Positions 1 through 11,988 of a DNA stretch of 64,000 nt are shown one piece after another. The DNA lies in the NCBI GenBank assembly GCA_024114885.1, contig CP099427.1, forward strand, positions 2,220,001 through 2,284,000. Direction: 5' to 3'. Within the stretch, counting starts at the first letter, position 1. Every line of letters starts with the position of its first letter. Below the pieces are notes generated by a model, which was not told where the DNA came from, searched no databases, and saw nothing but the letters and a program-made list of their open reading frames with translations. The translations under genes were made by a program, and so were the position numbers. This DNA is from Septoria linicola. Lineage: Eukaryota > Ascomycota > Dothideomycetes > Mycosphaerellales > Mycosphaerellaceae.

Positions 1-3000
1 TCCCTAGATAGCTAAACAGTTATAAAGACCAAGCTAGTTAGAGGTGTTCTATTTGTTAGTGAGATATTACCTCTCCTATAGGAAAAGTTATATTACTTAC
101 TATATGATCCTATAGAGGTTAACAATGCCTATACTACCCTATTAGAGAAGGATCTAAAACAGTAGGAGCTATAGTATAGAAGATTTGCATACTTTAGAAG
201 AGGGTTACTCTTAAACCTTTATAAAGTTACTAACCTAAAGGAAAGAATTCTAATCCCTAACTAGGAAGAGTATAAGTATAGGATCTATATAATAGGTAAG
301 ATAAAGAAACACCTAGGTAAGTCTATTAAGAGAAGACCTAAAAGACTAGCCCTTATATTAGTAGATATCTATAGACTATTACTATTATTAGTAAAAGGTT
401 TTATATAGTAGCTTGAGATTGTTAACAACTTCTTAAGAAAGAAATAGGCATTTCTACTTAAGGCCAGATTAGATGTACTAACTACTCTTTAGAACTAGAG
501 GATCAAGGCAGAAAGGTAGTTAGTAGTACTCCTTAAGTCTATAAGGGCTAATAATGCTAGAGAGATTACTACTTTAATTAAATAGTAGGAGAAGGACTTT
601 AGAATTACCCTTAAGCTAACTAAGGCCTATAATTCACTCTAGAATAGAGTAGTTAAGAGGTCTATCTAAACATTAGAGGCCTCTATTAGAGTAATGCTTG
701 AAGAAAGTAAGATACCTATTAAGTTTTAGCTAGAAGCCCTTGAAGTATAGGTATATATAAGGAACAAGCTTCTAAATAGACCTAATATTAAGGGATTCAA
801 GCTCTTACCTAATAAAGCTTTTAATAGGATCAAACTAACAGTCTCCTACCTTAAGGTATAGGGATATAGAGCTATAGTGTATATAGATACAAGAGCATAG
901 CCTTAGTAGGCAAGGAGTAACAAACTAATAAATAGAGGAAAGGATACTATGTTTATTAGATACTATAATAATATAGCAAAGGTATAGAAGTTCTAGGAGC
1001 TAGATATAAAGGCTGTTAAGCAGTATACTAATATAATCTTCTTTAAAGATAAGCTAGATAGAGAATTGGACTTGAATATCAAGATTAAGAATCTCCCTAG
1101 TTTAGCTCTAGAAAGAAGACCTATTAGAAGGCTAAGAACTATTAGCTAGCCTACTCTATAAGCTAGTAGGAGTACCCTAGGTGCTCCTAGTCCAGGCTAG
1201 TAGAAGCCTCCTCCCCCTTAGCTATTAGTATAGGTTTAGGAAGGAAAGAAACTCTTTATACAACTTCTACCTCTACTAGAAGATATAGGAGAGTATAGAA
1301 AATTCCTAGACTAAGGGAAAGTTAAGAAAGAATCTAAGAATTCTGCTTAAGAAACTATAGAGGTAGATTAGGAGTAGATAGCCTTAAGGCAAACCCTTAG
1401 AAAGAGGAAAGTATCTTAAGAACTTAATAGATTTGACTAGAAGCTGAAGCTAATTAGGCTTAAGCCAGATTAGAATAGTTAGCTAGACAAGGAAATACTC
1501 CTAGAGTATTAGGCTTTCTTCTTAGCTATAAGCTCTATTAACCTAGGTATCCTATAGGACCTAGAATTCTTAGAGGAAGTTAAAGAGATTATATTCTTAG
1601 CTACTAAAGAAGTAGGAATACACAAATAGGAGGTTCTAATCCTAAGGAACTATAAGGAAGTAGTAAGTGATCCTAAGTAGGGTTATCTCTAGTAAGAAGC
1701 TATTTAGAAGGAGCTAGATACACTTGTAAGTAACAACACCTAGACTATAGTAGTCCTACTAAAAGGGGCCAACCTAGTCACCTTAAGATAGGTCTTTAAT
1801 ATTAAGAGAAAGCTTAGTAGAGCTATTGAAAAGTTTAAGGCAAGACTAGTTATAAGAGGGTTCTCTTAAAAGTATAGAGTAGACTATATAGAAACTTTTG
1901 CCCCTATAGTTAGGCAGGATACTCTAAGAGGATTTATAGCTATAGTCTATAAGAAGGACCTGGTTCTATACTAAGTAGATATAAACAATGTATTTATAGA
2001 GAGCACCCTATATAAGGACATCTATATAATCCTACTACTAGGTGTTAACCTACTAACTAGTATAGTCTTATAAGTTCTAAGGAGTCTCTATAGGCTAAAG
2101 CAAGCTATAAGAGACTAGAATTAGCTATATATATTAAAGCTAAAAGGAATAGGATTCAGACAATTAGAAGTAGACCTATGTCTTCTAATCTATAAGAAAA
2201 GGAAAGACCTAATAATCCTAATCTATATTAATAACATACCTATTACTATAGAGAGACTAGAAGATGTCCTCTAGTTTAAAGACTAACTTAGTAAGGTCTT
2301 CAAGATCAAAGATCTTAGAGAACCAGACAAGATTCTTAGAATAAGACTAACAAGAAACAGATAGTAAGGCTAGCTAAAACTTAACTAGAAGCACTATATC
2401 TAAGAGAACCTAGCTAAGATAGGAATAGGTTAAGAGACTATATTACTAACTCTTTTACTAATAGACAGCTATAAAAGTCTAAAGCCTACTAGACTAAATA
2501 ATAAAAGGTGTAATAAATAGGAGTACTAATCTATTGTTAGAACATAGATATAGCTTGTAACTGTTATAAGACTAGACATTTCATTTGCCCTTAGAAGATT
2601 GAGCTCCTATATTAGTAATCTAATAGTAGGACATATGAAGGCTCTAAAGAAGCTAACTAGATACCTGAGATCAAACCTAGACCTTAGTCTAAGATACTTA
2701 AGGAATAGTTAAGGCTGCCTTACTAGATATATAGACTCTAACTATATAATAGACAAGACTAACAGAGTCTTAATCCTTAGATATATCTTCTTCCTTTATA
2801 GTATACTAATCTCCTAGATAAGTAAGAAGTAGAAATCTGTAGCTATATCTATAATAGAAGCTAAATATATAGCTATAGGAGTATATACAAAATAGTTATA
2901 GTTCCTTAGTGCTCTTTTAAGAGAGCTTAGATGCCTAGAGTTAGTAGGAGAATGTTCTTACTAACTAAGGATCCTTAGTAACTAGGAAACTGTTACTAGA

Positions 3001-3290
3001 ATCAGGCCAATTTAGCTAAAAGGTAATAACCAAGCTACTCTTACTCTAGTCAAGGACTCATATATTTATAATAAGTCTAAACATATTAATATCTTATACA
3101 ATGCTATAAGAAAGCTCTAGTAGAATAGACTTATCTCTATAGAATATATGAATATAAAAGAGATAGTAGTAGATAGTCTTACTAAGCTAAAGAATAGACT
3201 ATAGTTTCAGGAGTTTGTAAGGCAGCTCTGCCTTATATAAGAGATATACAAAAGATAACTCTAAGCCTTAGAGCTAAACTAAGAGGAGTC
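1..3290 (+). mobile_element. RIP-degraded Ty1/copia retrotransposon, internal region (5' end outside window)
   Basis: No open frame survives, but reading through the stops on the plus strand recovers copia Pol in the copia order. Integrase-like sequence lies at about 300-900. Reverse transcriptase lies at about 1760-2330, with recognisable stretches reading FKARLVIRGFSQ, YIETFAPIVRQ, VDINNVFIE and LYRLKQA. RNase H follows at about 2580-3200 (SVAISTIEAKYIAI, then a stretch leading to KHINILYNAI). Nearly every stop is a TAG or TAA where CAG, CAA or TGG is expected, so the decay is by C-to-T and G-to-A transitions. The block is TpA-rich and almost devoid of CpG. Integrase before RT separates it from Ty3/gypsy. 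The 5' LTR is not in the window. Confidence 0.9.
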
Positions 3291-4177
3291 TAAAAGAAAG
3301 ATTTTAGTTACTTAACTCTTCCTTAGTTAGACTTTATAAAGTCCTAAATGCCCTTACTAATGTCAGACCTATTACTAACTATAATATTACTATATAGTAC
3401 CTAGCTAAACTAGATACCCCCTAAGGCTAAGTACTAGTTAATGTTAAAGACCTCCTCTATAGTAGCTATTATCTCCTTTACTAGTATATAGTTACTCTAC
3501 TCCCTAGCTTGATATAAGATCCCTATAGCTAAGAATAGTGTACCCTAAAGACTATTAAGGAACTAAGAAGCTATATAGAATGTAACTAAGTAAGGGACTA
3601 GGCTATAAGGAATCTAGGGAGCTATTAGAATTAGCTATAAGAAAGGATAGGGGCAACTTACTAGATAGTCTATGTCCTAAATAATCCACTCCTATATAAG
3701 AGAGGAGGAAGATCTTATAGAAGGCATTTCTTTTACCTTTTTATAGGAGATAGTAGTATAGAAAGTTTATTAGATTAATAGTTAGTGCTATCTAGTTATT
3801 AGTCTAAAAAGTAAGTACTTGATGACTAATCAAGATTAGGACTAGTATTTGAGTACTATAGATGATCTGTTAAAAGATCTGACTATATAGCATAAGTAGG
3901 AGTGTTAAGAATGTATCCCAGATAGTCAGTCTGGATATGGACTTCTGAGCATAGTTCTAGATGCCTAAGGCATCCACCTGAGGCTTAGTAAGAGGTACAT
4001 CTTGCTTCTCTCTCTTCTCTTCTTAGATAACTAACTCAATTAACTTTATATTTGGTTCCTAGTATATTACTACTACACTATATGTATAAGTCAGTTCAAG
4101 ATTGATCCCCTATTCTTCTTTACTACGCTATACCCTCCTTGATATTGTATAGTATCTATAAACGCCCTCCACTTTTA
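3291..4177 (+). repeat. LTR copy A of the copia element, lightly mutated
   Basis: 887-bp sequence directly after the RNase H region. It begins TAAAAG and ends CTTTTA, a short inverted repeat that fits a mutated TG...CA LTR terminus. It is repeated with an exact 897-bp offset as copy B. Copy A keeps many CpA and TpG dinucleotides, for example around 3900-4060, where copy B has TpA, but is already almost free of CpG. The exact LTR boundaries are inferred from the repeat and the short inverted ends. Confidence 0.75.
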
Positions 4178-4187
4178 ATAAGGAGTC

Positions 4188-5074
4188 TAAAAGAATAATT
4201 TTAGTTACTTAACTCCTCCTTAGTTAGACTTTATAAAGTCCTAAATACTCTTACTAATATTAGACCTATTACTAACTATAATATTACTATATAGTACCTA
4301 GCTAAACTAGATACTCTCTAAGGCTAAGTACTAGTTAATATTAAAGACCTCCTCTATAGTAGCTATTATCTCTAGTACTAGTATATAGTTACTCTACTCC
4401 CTAGCTTAATATAAGATCCTTATAGCTAAGAATAGTATACTCTAAAAGCCTATAGAGAACTAAGAAGCTATATAGAATATAACTAAGTATAGGACTAGAC
4501 TATAAGGTATCTAGAAAGCTATTAGAATTAGCTATAAGAAAGGATAGAGGTAACTTACTAGATAGTCTATATTCTAAATAATCTACTCCTATATAAGAGA
4601 GGAGGAAGATCTTATAGAAAGTATTTCTTTTACTTTTTTATAGGAGATAGTAGTATAGAAAGTTCTATTAGATAGATAGTTAGTACTATCTAGTTATTAG
4701 TCTAAAAAGTAAGTACTTAATAACTAATTAAGATTAAGACTAGTATTTAAGTACTATAGATAATCTATTAAAAGATCTAACTATATAGTATAAGTAGGAG
4801 TATTAAGAATATATCCTAGATAGTTAGTCTAGATATAGGTATTTAAGTATAGTTCTAGATACCTAAGGTATCTACCTAAGGCTTAGTAAGAGGTATATCT
4901 TACTTCTCTTTCTTCTCTTCTTAGATAACTAACTTAATTAACTTTATATTTAGTTCCTAGTATATTACTACTATACTATATATATAAGTTAGTTTAAGAT
5001 TAATCCTCTATTCTTCTTTACTATACTATACCCTCCTTAATATTATATAGTATATAATACGCTCTCTACTTTTA
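4188..5074 (+). repeat. LTR copy B in tandem with copy A, heavily RIP-mutated
   Basis: Same length as copy A and collinear with it without indels; both ends are offset by exactly 897 bp. Differences are overwhelmingly C-to-T and G-to-A, turning CpA/TpG in copy A into TpA here. Only 10 bp (4178-4187) separate the two copies, so this is an LTR-LTR tandem rather than a complete element with internal DNA between LTRs. Possible origins are recombination between elements, insertion of a one-LTR circle, or insertion next to a solo LTR. Confidence 0.7.
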
Positions 5075-5511
5075 ATAAGGACTATTATACTAGAAGAGGT
5101 ATAGGTATAAGAGCTACGAGCTAATTAGAGAGGTTAAAATAAATAGAGCTAGGACTAAGAAGGTAGTCGATTATATATAACTATTACGAATCCGTTCTAC
5201 TTCTTTTATAAGAGTCTCTATTACTATAACGATCTTTTTCTATTTCTTTTCTTATCGTAAGTAGACGACTAAGGTAGAAGATAGTAAGGAGCTAACGAAG
5301 TAGCTATAGATAATACGAAGCGTTTATCGGCTAGTATAGCTATATAGAGAGGTAACTAGTATCTAAGAGTATATTATAGTAGTACTTCGCGAACTATTAG
5401 TAGTATATACTAATAATCCTTCTAGGCCCTATAGGCTCGCTATTATCTATACTACTCTTACTTTCTATTCTTACTATAAAAATATAACTTCCTAGTAGTA
5501 TAATAAACAAT
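5075..5511. other. RIP-mutated DNA of unknown origin between LTR B and the hAT derivative
   Basis: About 440 bp of AT-rich, stop-filled sequence. Unlike the copia block, CpG is well preserved while CpA and TpG are nearly absent. I could not assign it to an element in any frame. Confidence 0.5.
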
Positions 5512-5986
5512 TATAGAAGTTAAATAATAAATAGCTATTTAGAAGATTTAATTTATTTAATCGTTAAATAAATTTAAATACTTTAGTCTCTAAATATTAT
5601 AAATATTTAAGATTTAATAGGAATAGTAGTACTAATCTACTTAGCGCTAAACTTAGCCTATACTCTTATAGATAGCTATTAATATACTATCTATATTACT
5701 AATAAGCGCTAAGTCCGAGCGTATATTTAGTAGCGCTAGGCGTACTATTCTATAGATACGCTCGTAGCTCGATAGTACTACTATAACTTAGTCTAAATAT
5801 ACTAAAAGTTAGTAGAAGTTAGGTATTACTAAGATTATAGTAGATAGCGCTATAGAATAAGTTGTTACTACTACGTATATAGACAATCATTGAATATTTA
5901 GAGTGAATATTGCGATTCAATTTAGTATTTGAATTGAATCTGAATCTAGGTCATTGAATAACAATATTCAAGATTCAACTTCTATA
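5512..5986 (+). mobile_element. Internally deleted hAT-derived element, RIP-mutated
   Basis: 475 bp bounded by TATAGAAGTTAAAT on the left and the inverted counterpart ATTCAACTTCTATA on the right. Left end (about 110 bp) and right end (about 360 bp) match the element at 56526-57665, but about 660 bp of its interior is missing. The right part reads, through stops, as a hAT transposase dimerisation (hATC) region: KSERIFSSARRTIL near 5713, then KLGITKIIVDSAIE near 5820. No matching 8-bp target duplication is visible (left TAAACAAT, right GTAATAGA); it may have mutated or the copy may be rearranged. Confidence 0.75.
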
Positions 5987-7722
5987 GTAATAGATAATAC
6001 GTCCCGAGCGTAGTATAGCTGCTACTAAATACTATAGCTCTAATGGCGACCTTCGCTACTTTAGTAGAGAGCTTATTACATATGCTAGTGACATAATAAA
6101 TCCTATTAGAGTAGTTGATTAGGCGCATAAGTCATAAAATACTATATCTCCTAGCGATGACGGGAATGGATGTCTTGCTCTTCATACCTGTAACCTCTGC
6201 CTCTGTGCCAAGAAAGTGCTCCCTCTCTCTATGCAAAAGTGTGCTCGTGCAGTGCGACTCTGCTGCCGACAACGAAGTCCTGACGAACATATGCTTTCGC
6301 TCGGCTGATGGCTTTGGGCACCTGTATAGACGCTTGAAGATCCCGACGAACTGCCTAGAAGGACACCAGCGATGTCTCCGCCATGATCCCGATAGAACTA
6401 TAGGCGATCGGCCGGGTAAGTTCCAGCTGCGAGGTCGGCCACGCCGTTGGCAGAGTCTGTTATTTCCCCCTGCTGATGGTGGGAGCTATGCAAAGGGTGG
6501 CTTGGAGTGTTCCGGGATTGACTCCGAATCTTTGCGATGCCGAAGTATTCATCAGTACGTCCTCTTGGTCGCGTTGGTGGAAGTGGTGGAGTCCGGAGCC
6601 GGCCTGAAGATGAGCTCTGTGTTGTGGAAGGGGGAACTGTGCTGCTCAGGCTCGTGCTGATCTGGCTGGACTTGAACTTCTGGCATTTCGTCAATGGCGA
6701 TGCGGTAGGTGGCGGCCGACAGGTCGTAGCTGAGTCTAGGGACTTGGTCGATAACCCAGCGAGTGTCGGTGAAGTAGGTTGTGCTTTGATCTGGGGCGAG
6801 TCTTGCGCGTATTGAGACGACCAGGCGCAAATGACCAAGTGAGCGATCTTGTCTCAATCTCCAAGCTTTCTCTGCTGGAGTGTTGAGTGCGATCCATGGC
6901 TATCTGACTCTAGGATGTCTGCCTATGCACGAGGAAGGGCAGAGAAAGGAGCATCGAGCAGTAGGACTCATCTGGGGTTTGAGATCTATACAGCAATAAC
7001 TCTCTTCGAGTAGCATTCTGCAGCACTTCTCTCTCCGCCTCTCTAAGCTAAACAAGAGGCATAACAATGCTCGGCTGCGCTCGTAAGAGCTTAGAGCGGC
7101 ACGAGGGTCCGGAGATGCTTCGGAGCCTCATATTGTGCAGATAGTAGGAACGAAGGAATGATGCCTGCAACAGCAGATGTGGTCCATAATCAGAAGCATG
7201 TCTTCAGATTTTTCGCATCCCAAACAACGTGTCATACTGCTCGGACGCCACCACGCGTCGCGATACGCAGATGCCAGTGCGCCAGAGACGCTCACTCCTT
7301 GATATGCAGCTAGTGTCTTTGAGTCCCCACCTCCAGATGAACGTGCTGGCCGTCTCGATGACCCTTCATACAAATCGCGGCGGTGGCACTGGACGACTCT
7401 CCAAGTTTGTCTGCCACACCTCGCGCACAGTATCTCCTGGAACTCATGACAGCCCTGCTAGGCACACTCTGGCTAACTATCGAAGCTTATGCCGTCTTTT
7501 TCCGAAATGCTGACTGTCGCGTATGGATCTGTGGAGCGGTGTAGACACGACAGGTCTTGGCCGCAATCTCATGGGTGACCACGCTCTCATTTGCCACTCT
7601 TCGGGTTCGGAAGCTTGATAATATATGCTCGCTCCAGCAGCGACTGTCCAGCTCGAGTAGATTGTCGACGGGAAATTCGCGAATGCCAGTCAATCGAAGC
7701 ATTCGGCAAACCACAATGCAGC
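5987..7722. other. Gene-poor, decayed region
   Basis: Base composition returns to normal by about 6150. The longest frames are short and overlapping on both strands. A minus-strand stretch at about 6400-6857 (frame containing YFTDTRWVIDQVPRLSYDL) looks weakly coding but has no clear start, splice context or recognised domain. Minus-strand sequence at 7490-7722 may be the frameshifted remainder of the adjacent O-methyltransferase relic (it contains REFPVDNLLELD). Confidence 0.4.
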
Positions 7723-8214
7723 TCAAGTACCAGGCTCATTGAGGTAATCGAAGAAGCCTAGATGTGTAGCCTTTGCGACATGCCAGGCCATCACGATAGC
7801 ATCTTGGGGTTCACGGAAATCGATGCTGCTTAGGAAGCGAGGCGTGGCAAGCACCGCTGGCAGGCCCATCTCGAAGCTAATGCGAGTCAGTGACAGCGAC
7901 AAGTGCTGCAACGTATGATTGCATACCAATGTGCCACAAGGCTCTGGAAGTCCGGATCAGTCATCGCCAAAGTGACTTTGTTCGCTGCAAAGTCTTCGCT
8001 TCCCACTTCTGTCAACCAGCCATCGGAGGCCAGTGTTTGCATTATGCTGCCTGTATTTTGTCAGCGAGGGCAGAAGGGCCAATGGTTTATGCATACTTAG
8101 AAGTCTTGCTTCCACGCCGGTTGCTGCAGCGAGCTGATGTGTGGTAATCACTGGCTCTCCACTCCTGGCAAGGTGCCCGAACAAATCTACATCTACTGCA
8201 ATAGCCAGAGCGCA
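7723..8214 (-). pseudogene. O-methyltransferase relic, fungal multi-exon type
   Basis: Three consecutive exons can be spliced in phase. The first ends at 8097 and contains IAVDVDLFGHLARSGEP, like the N-terminal dimerisation/winged-helix region of fungal O-methyltransferases. An intron at 8051-8096 (GTATGC...TACAG, branch GCTGAC) leads to exon 8050-7927 (MQTLASDGWLTEVG...). A second intron at 7877-7926 (GTATGC...TTAG, branch ACTGAC) leads to exon 7876-7723, ending in HVAKATHLGFFDYLNEPG and then TGA. Family members continue into a SAM-binding Rossmann domain after this point. Here that domain is absent or out of frame, so the gene cannot make an active enzyme. No convincing first exon is seen upstream. 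The identification rests on motif-level recognition. Confidence 0.6.
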
Positions 8215-9609
8215 TAGCTTGTGTGCCTACGCATTCAGGTGAGTAATCGAAACATAAGGAAGGACATCTTGTACGAACATCGGCTTGGCTTGAGTTAGAG
8301 ATGTGAGTAGTCCTCCGGCGCTTTCGGGCAGGAAGTTCGAGGACCTCTGGACTTTCTCTGACGTCGCTATGAGTGGGCGCGATATGAGGCTCGATGTGCT
8401 GCATCATCGCGGTGTCTAGTGCAAGCATGTTGTGCTTTGCTAAAGTTGAGAGTGGGTTGGCAGTGAAAATGGGCAACCTGCGGATGAAGTAGACAAAGTA
8501 GCAGCTAACTAGAGTAAGAAGATTTGTCGCATGTCCGTTTTGCTGAGACAGCGCATGTTGCCTCGCCAGCGGTCTGGAACAAGTTGTGAAAGGCCGTAAA
8601 ACAGTAATTGCTAAGGTCAGCACCGGGGTAGATCTTGCAAGCTGCGGCTCATCGGACTAAGATCATCTCAACCACCATGTTGGGCCAGTTGCAAGTCTGT
8701 CGCGGACCAAACAGAACGAAGTACCTATCCTTGTTTGAATCCAGATCGCGGCCCCAGATTGCGTCGAAAAAAGGACGGCGGGCACAAGTCCGATGCGGCC
8801 GTTGCCATCCCAAGGCCGATCAAGCCTGGCACGAAATGTATACATGAACCTTGCAGGGCATGTGGTACCTCACAATGGCACAAGATTGATGGGCTGAATG
8901 TCTTGATACTATCGCCGCCGATTGCTTTGCGGGTTTGGTTTCTTGTACTGTAGCAAGATCGATTGGAAACACGTTTCGAAGTGTGGCAGCAAGCCGACAG
9001 ACCGCTGCAAGGATATCTTGTCGTGGAGGTCGGCCAGACCAGAGGCCGGAGAGAGCGGACCAGTCTGCAGCCATGATATAGCAGGCCCAGACTGACAGGT
9101 CCAAATTGATCACAAATGCTCGCCAGGCTAGGCCATAACATGTGAGGTTCAAGAGTGAAGTGTAGACAGAGTTGCAGACGAAGTTATCTGATCAGGATAC
9201 ACTTCTCCGTGATCGGGTGCACTTCCCACCGACGCCAAAGATAGTGCACGAGCTAGCAACTTGGCAAAAGTCCCTCCCTCTTGTTGCTCCTTCGCAACAT
9301 CTACTTCATCCTTCGGTAATGATCATGGAGAACACTTCAAAACTGGCAGACATGCCTGAAAGTCTGCAGCACGCTTTAATCTGCCATCTCGCAGTCACAC
9401 CGAGCGTACATTTCCGATACATATCTAGACCGGTCAAGATATCCACACCTGCAACGCAAGCGCCATGACGGTCGGTAAAGACCTAGCGCGCCACAGCCCG
9501 AGCTGAGTAAGTGGGACACTGTTCAGGTTCTCGCATTTCTCCGTGAGGTCTTTTCTCCTTACAATGCGCTTATTATCATGGTTGAAGCGCAAAAGTAGAT
9601 GTAAGCGGT
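8215..9609. other. Intergenic, no supported gene
   Basis: Overlapping short frames on both strands. The largest, minus-strand 8725-9141 and 8820-9152, occupy the same DNA and have no recognised domain. Nothing further seen. Confidence 0.4.
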
Positions 9610-11115
9610 ATGCAGACTCCGCCGGACAGCGACCCGGAGGCGCGATGGGAGGATGCCGATGTGGAATTGGAAGATCTGTCCGATGCGGTAGGCAGCGGGC
9701 GGAAGCATCGGCGCCACCTTGAATCCTCCAAGCATGCGTCAGGTCTCACGACAAGAGATAGGCAGATTGTGCGCCGCCAGCGGAGAGCACCAAAGCAGCG
9801 CAACCCTCTAACGCCAGACAGCGATGGCAGTCATGGCACGTTGCTGCTACACAAGCCGTCCTCGGCCACGACGCGACTGCGGACCGAGCTTATCGACATG
9901 ATGTTACGAACTCATCGCAGCGAAATCTGGTATGACCTCGTGCCAGCCAGGATAGGTCACAGCGATGCCATTGATTCAGCTGCCAAGGCCTTGATCAAGG
10001 CGTCCGACTTCTCCTTGCGAAGGACTGATGTTACTGAAGAAAGCTGCCTCAGCAGTTATTGTCGCGCTCTCGAATCCGTACGCGACGGCATGGCCAAGTC
10101 TTCCTCGGCAGATGATTTGCTATGTGCTGTAGCGATCTTGGTCAACTTCGAACGCCTCTTCTCGGGCTGGACATCTGCACCAATGCGTTCGCATATGCAC
10201 GGAATCATGGCAATTTTCATGGCGCAAGCAAAAGAGCCTCAGAAGCCACCATCCGAGCTGACCCGCACACTTGTATATGTGTTCTGGGCGGTCGGCTTCA
10301 TTGGTCCATGTGTGATGGGAGTGCCATCTCCGCTTGAGACTCCACGATTCCTGAACATGGACCCGGTACCATTCGCGAGGGACAAAATGTCGTGCCCATG
10401 GAGCGTAGTTGCAAGGCTGAGGAAGCTCAGCAACCAGCTTTTCATACGGTTGCCACGCCTCGTCAACTACATGAAAGGCATCCAGACTGGCTCAAAACCG
10501 GCCGACATCGAGCCCGCGCTCGACCTCGCGAAAGAGCTTCTCGAGATGCATGACGATGATGCCGAGACAGAACTGCTGCACAATGTCACTGTACAAAAGG
10601 CAGAAGAGGAGGCAGGGGTTGACACGATGTCGTACCTGATGAAGTTCTCCACGATGTCAGAGTTTGAGGCTGCGATGCATTACTGGTCCATGAGAATGTT
10701 TCTGCTACGATTGTGCTGGCGAATGAGTCGCCTACTGGTAGCCAAGTACCAGGCCAAAGGGCTATGGTCGAAGGCGAGTGTCGAAGCACAGATCTCACGC
10801 ATGGGTGCGAATGTCCTCATGGGTGCGCCATGGGGCCTTGGAAAAGGCGAAGCTGGGCGCAGCTGCGTCGTTCTCGATCTCGTAGCAGTATGGGGTTCGT
10901 TGAACGACTTCGATGTCTTCGCAGCGCGGAAGATCTCTCCAGCCAAGGCACGATCTATGGTACTTTATGCTGGACAGAAGGTCATGCAACTGTCGGGACC
11001 TACTGCCGCAACGGAGTGTGCCGATAGGCTGAGTGCAGCTACGGAGCTATTTGTCGGCGGGCAGAGTTCCGGAATCCTTGCTTTCACCTTCAAAAAAGCA
11101 GAGCCAGACGGGTGA
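9610..11115 (+). CDS. Fungal transcription-factor-like protein without visible Zn2Cys6 cluster
   Basis: 501-residue uninterrupted frame starting at ATG. The first 85 residues are polar and basic, with a DRQIVRRQRRAPKQR segment that could act as a nuclear localisation signal. The rest is helical, with stretches such as SSADDLLCAVAILVNFERL, HGIMAIFMAQAKEP and GAPWGLGKGEAGRSC. This resembles the regulatory (non-DNA-binding) half of fungal C6 transcription factors, but no CxxC cluster is present. A missing upstream exon could carry one; I did not find it. The frame is strongly coding, while the function is an inference from overall character. The nearest neighbour downstream is the TPR-SET gene, 873 bp away. 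Confidence 0.75.
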   Translation: MQTPPDSDPEARWEDADVELEDLSDAVGSGRKHRRHLESSKHASGLTTRDRQIVRRQRRAPKQRNPLTPDSDGSHGTLLLHKPSSATTRLRTELIDMMLRTHRSEIWYDLVPARIGHSDAIDSAAKALIKASDFSLRRTDVTEESCLSSYCRALESVRDGMAKSSSADDLLCAVAILVNFERLFSGWTSAPMRSHMHGIMAIFMAQAKEPQKPPSELTRTLVYVFWAVGFIGPCVMGVPSPLETPRFLNMDPVPFARDKMSCPWSVVARLRKLSNQLFIRLPRLVNYMKGIQTGSKPADIEPALDLAKELLEMHDDDAETELLHNVTVQKAEEEAGVDTMSYLMKFSTMSEFEAAMHYWSMRMFLLRLCWRMSRLLVAKYQAKGLWSKASVEAQISRMGANVLMGAPWGLGKGEAGRSCVVLDLVAVWGSLNDFDVFAARKISPAKARSMVLYAGQKVMQLSGPTAATECADRLSAATELFVGGQSSGILAFTFKKAEPDG

Positions 11116-11988
11116 GAAGATGCGTACTATCACAATCTTACCAACACATGCGCCTTGACAACGGCTGGTGCTCCGATTACCACACAGCCAGGAATCGCAT
11201 GAGAGCAGATCCGGAGAACCTGTGTCGATGGCCACAAAGCTGGCTAGACGGAATGCTGCTAGGAGTGTATCACTAGCGCTCTGCTGCAACAGTATGCTAC
11301 CGATCTTGCCAAGATGATAATCTCATACCAATGATCCTCACCGGAAGCATGTGTGCTGAAATGACATGCCGTATGGAGGCATCGACTCTTCAATTATTTC
11401 GCCGAGGACCACATCAGCCAGCTGCGCACTCAGCACCTCAGAGATTGCCCTGAGATGTAGATATGGCATGAGCGCTACCGATCTGTATTGGGACTGAGAT
11501 GTCTCATTATCAGATTGCTCCCGCCTCTTTCGTGAGACATCTTCCACTTGCGAAAGCCAGCAAAAAGATGGTTTGTGTCCGGCAGCTTCGGCAGTCCTTG
11601 TGCCGAGAATAAATTCATCTGGCGCACGAGCGAGCTTCGCGACAGAGTGCTCGAGTGAGATTTGTAAATTCTCATGAGACCAGGTGCCGAGATCACCCTG
11701 CTCCGTAGTGATTATATAGACCCACATATGTCAATACCAGACGGACTCTACTCCGCGACGTGCTCGGCTCGGCTTCATGCAGCTGTGAAATAAGGTGCGG
11801 AGCGCGCCGTAGCTTCCATCGGACCTTGCACACCTGCAGGGCTCCAAATTCTTGCCTCAAGCATCACGGAAGCAAAATCGTAACCAACTGCAGATTCTTC
11901 GCGCCTACAAGACATTTCAAGAGAGGAGGAAATCACGATATAGCGGGACAAACATATTGATCGGACTGAGACATTGATCACCGCCGAT
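11116..11988. other. Intergenic, presumed promoter of the TPR-SET gene
   Basis: No gene supported. Minus-strand frames at 11338-11727 and 11775-12083 are short and lack recognisable features; the second overlaps the downstream coding start. Confidence 0.4.
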
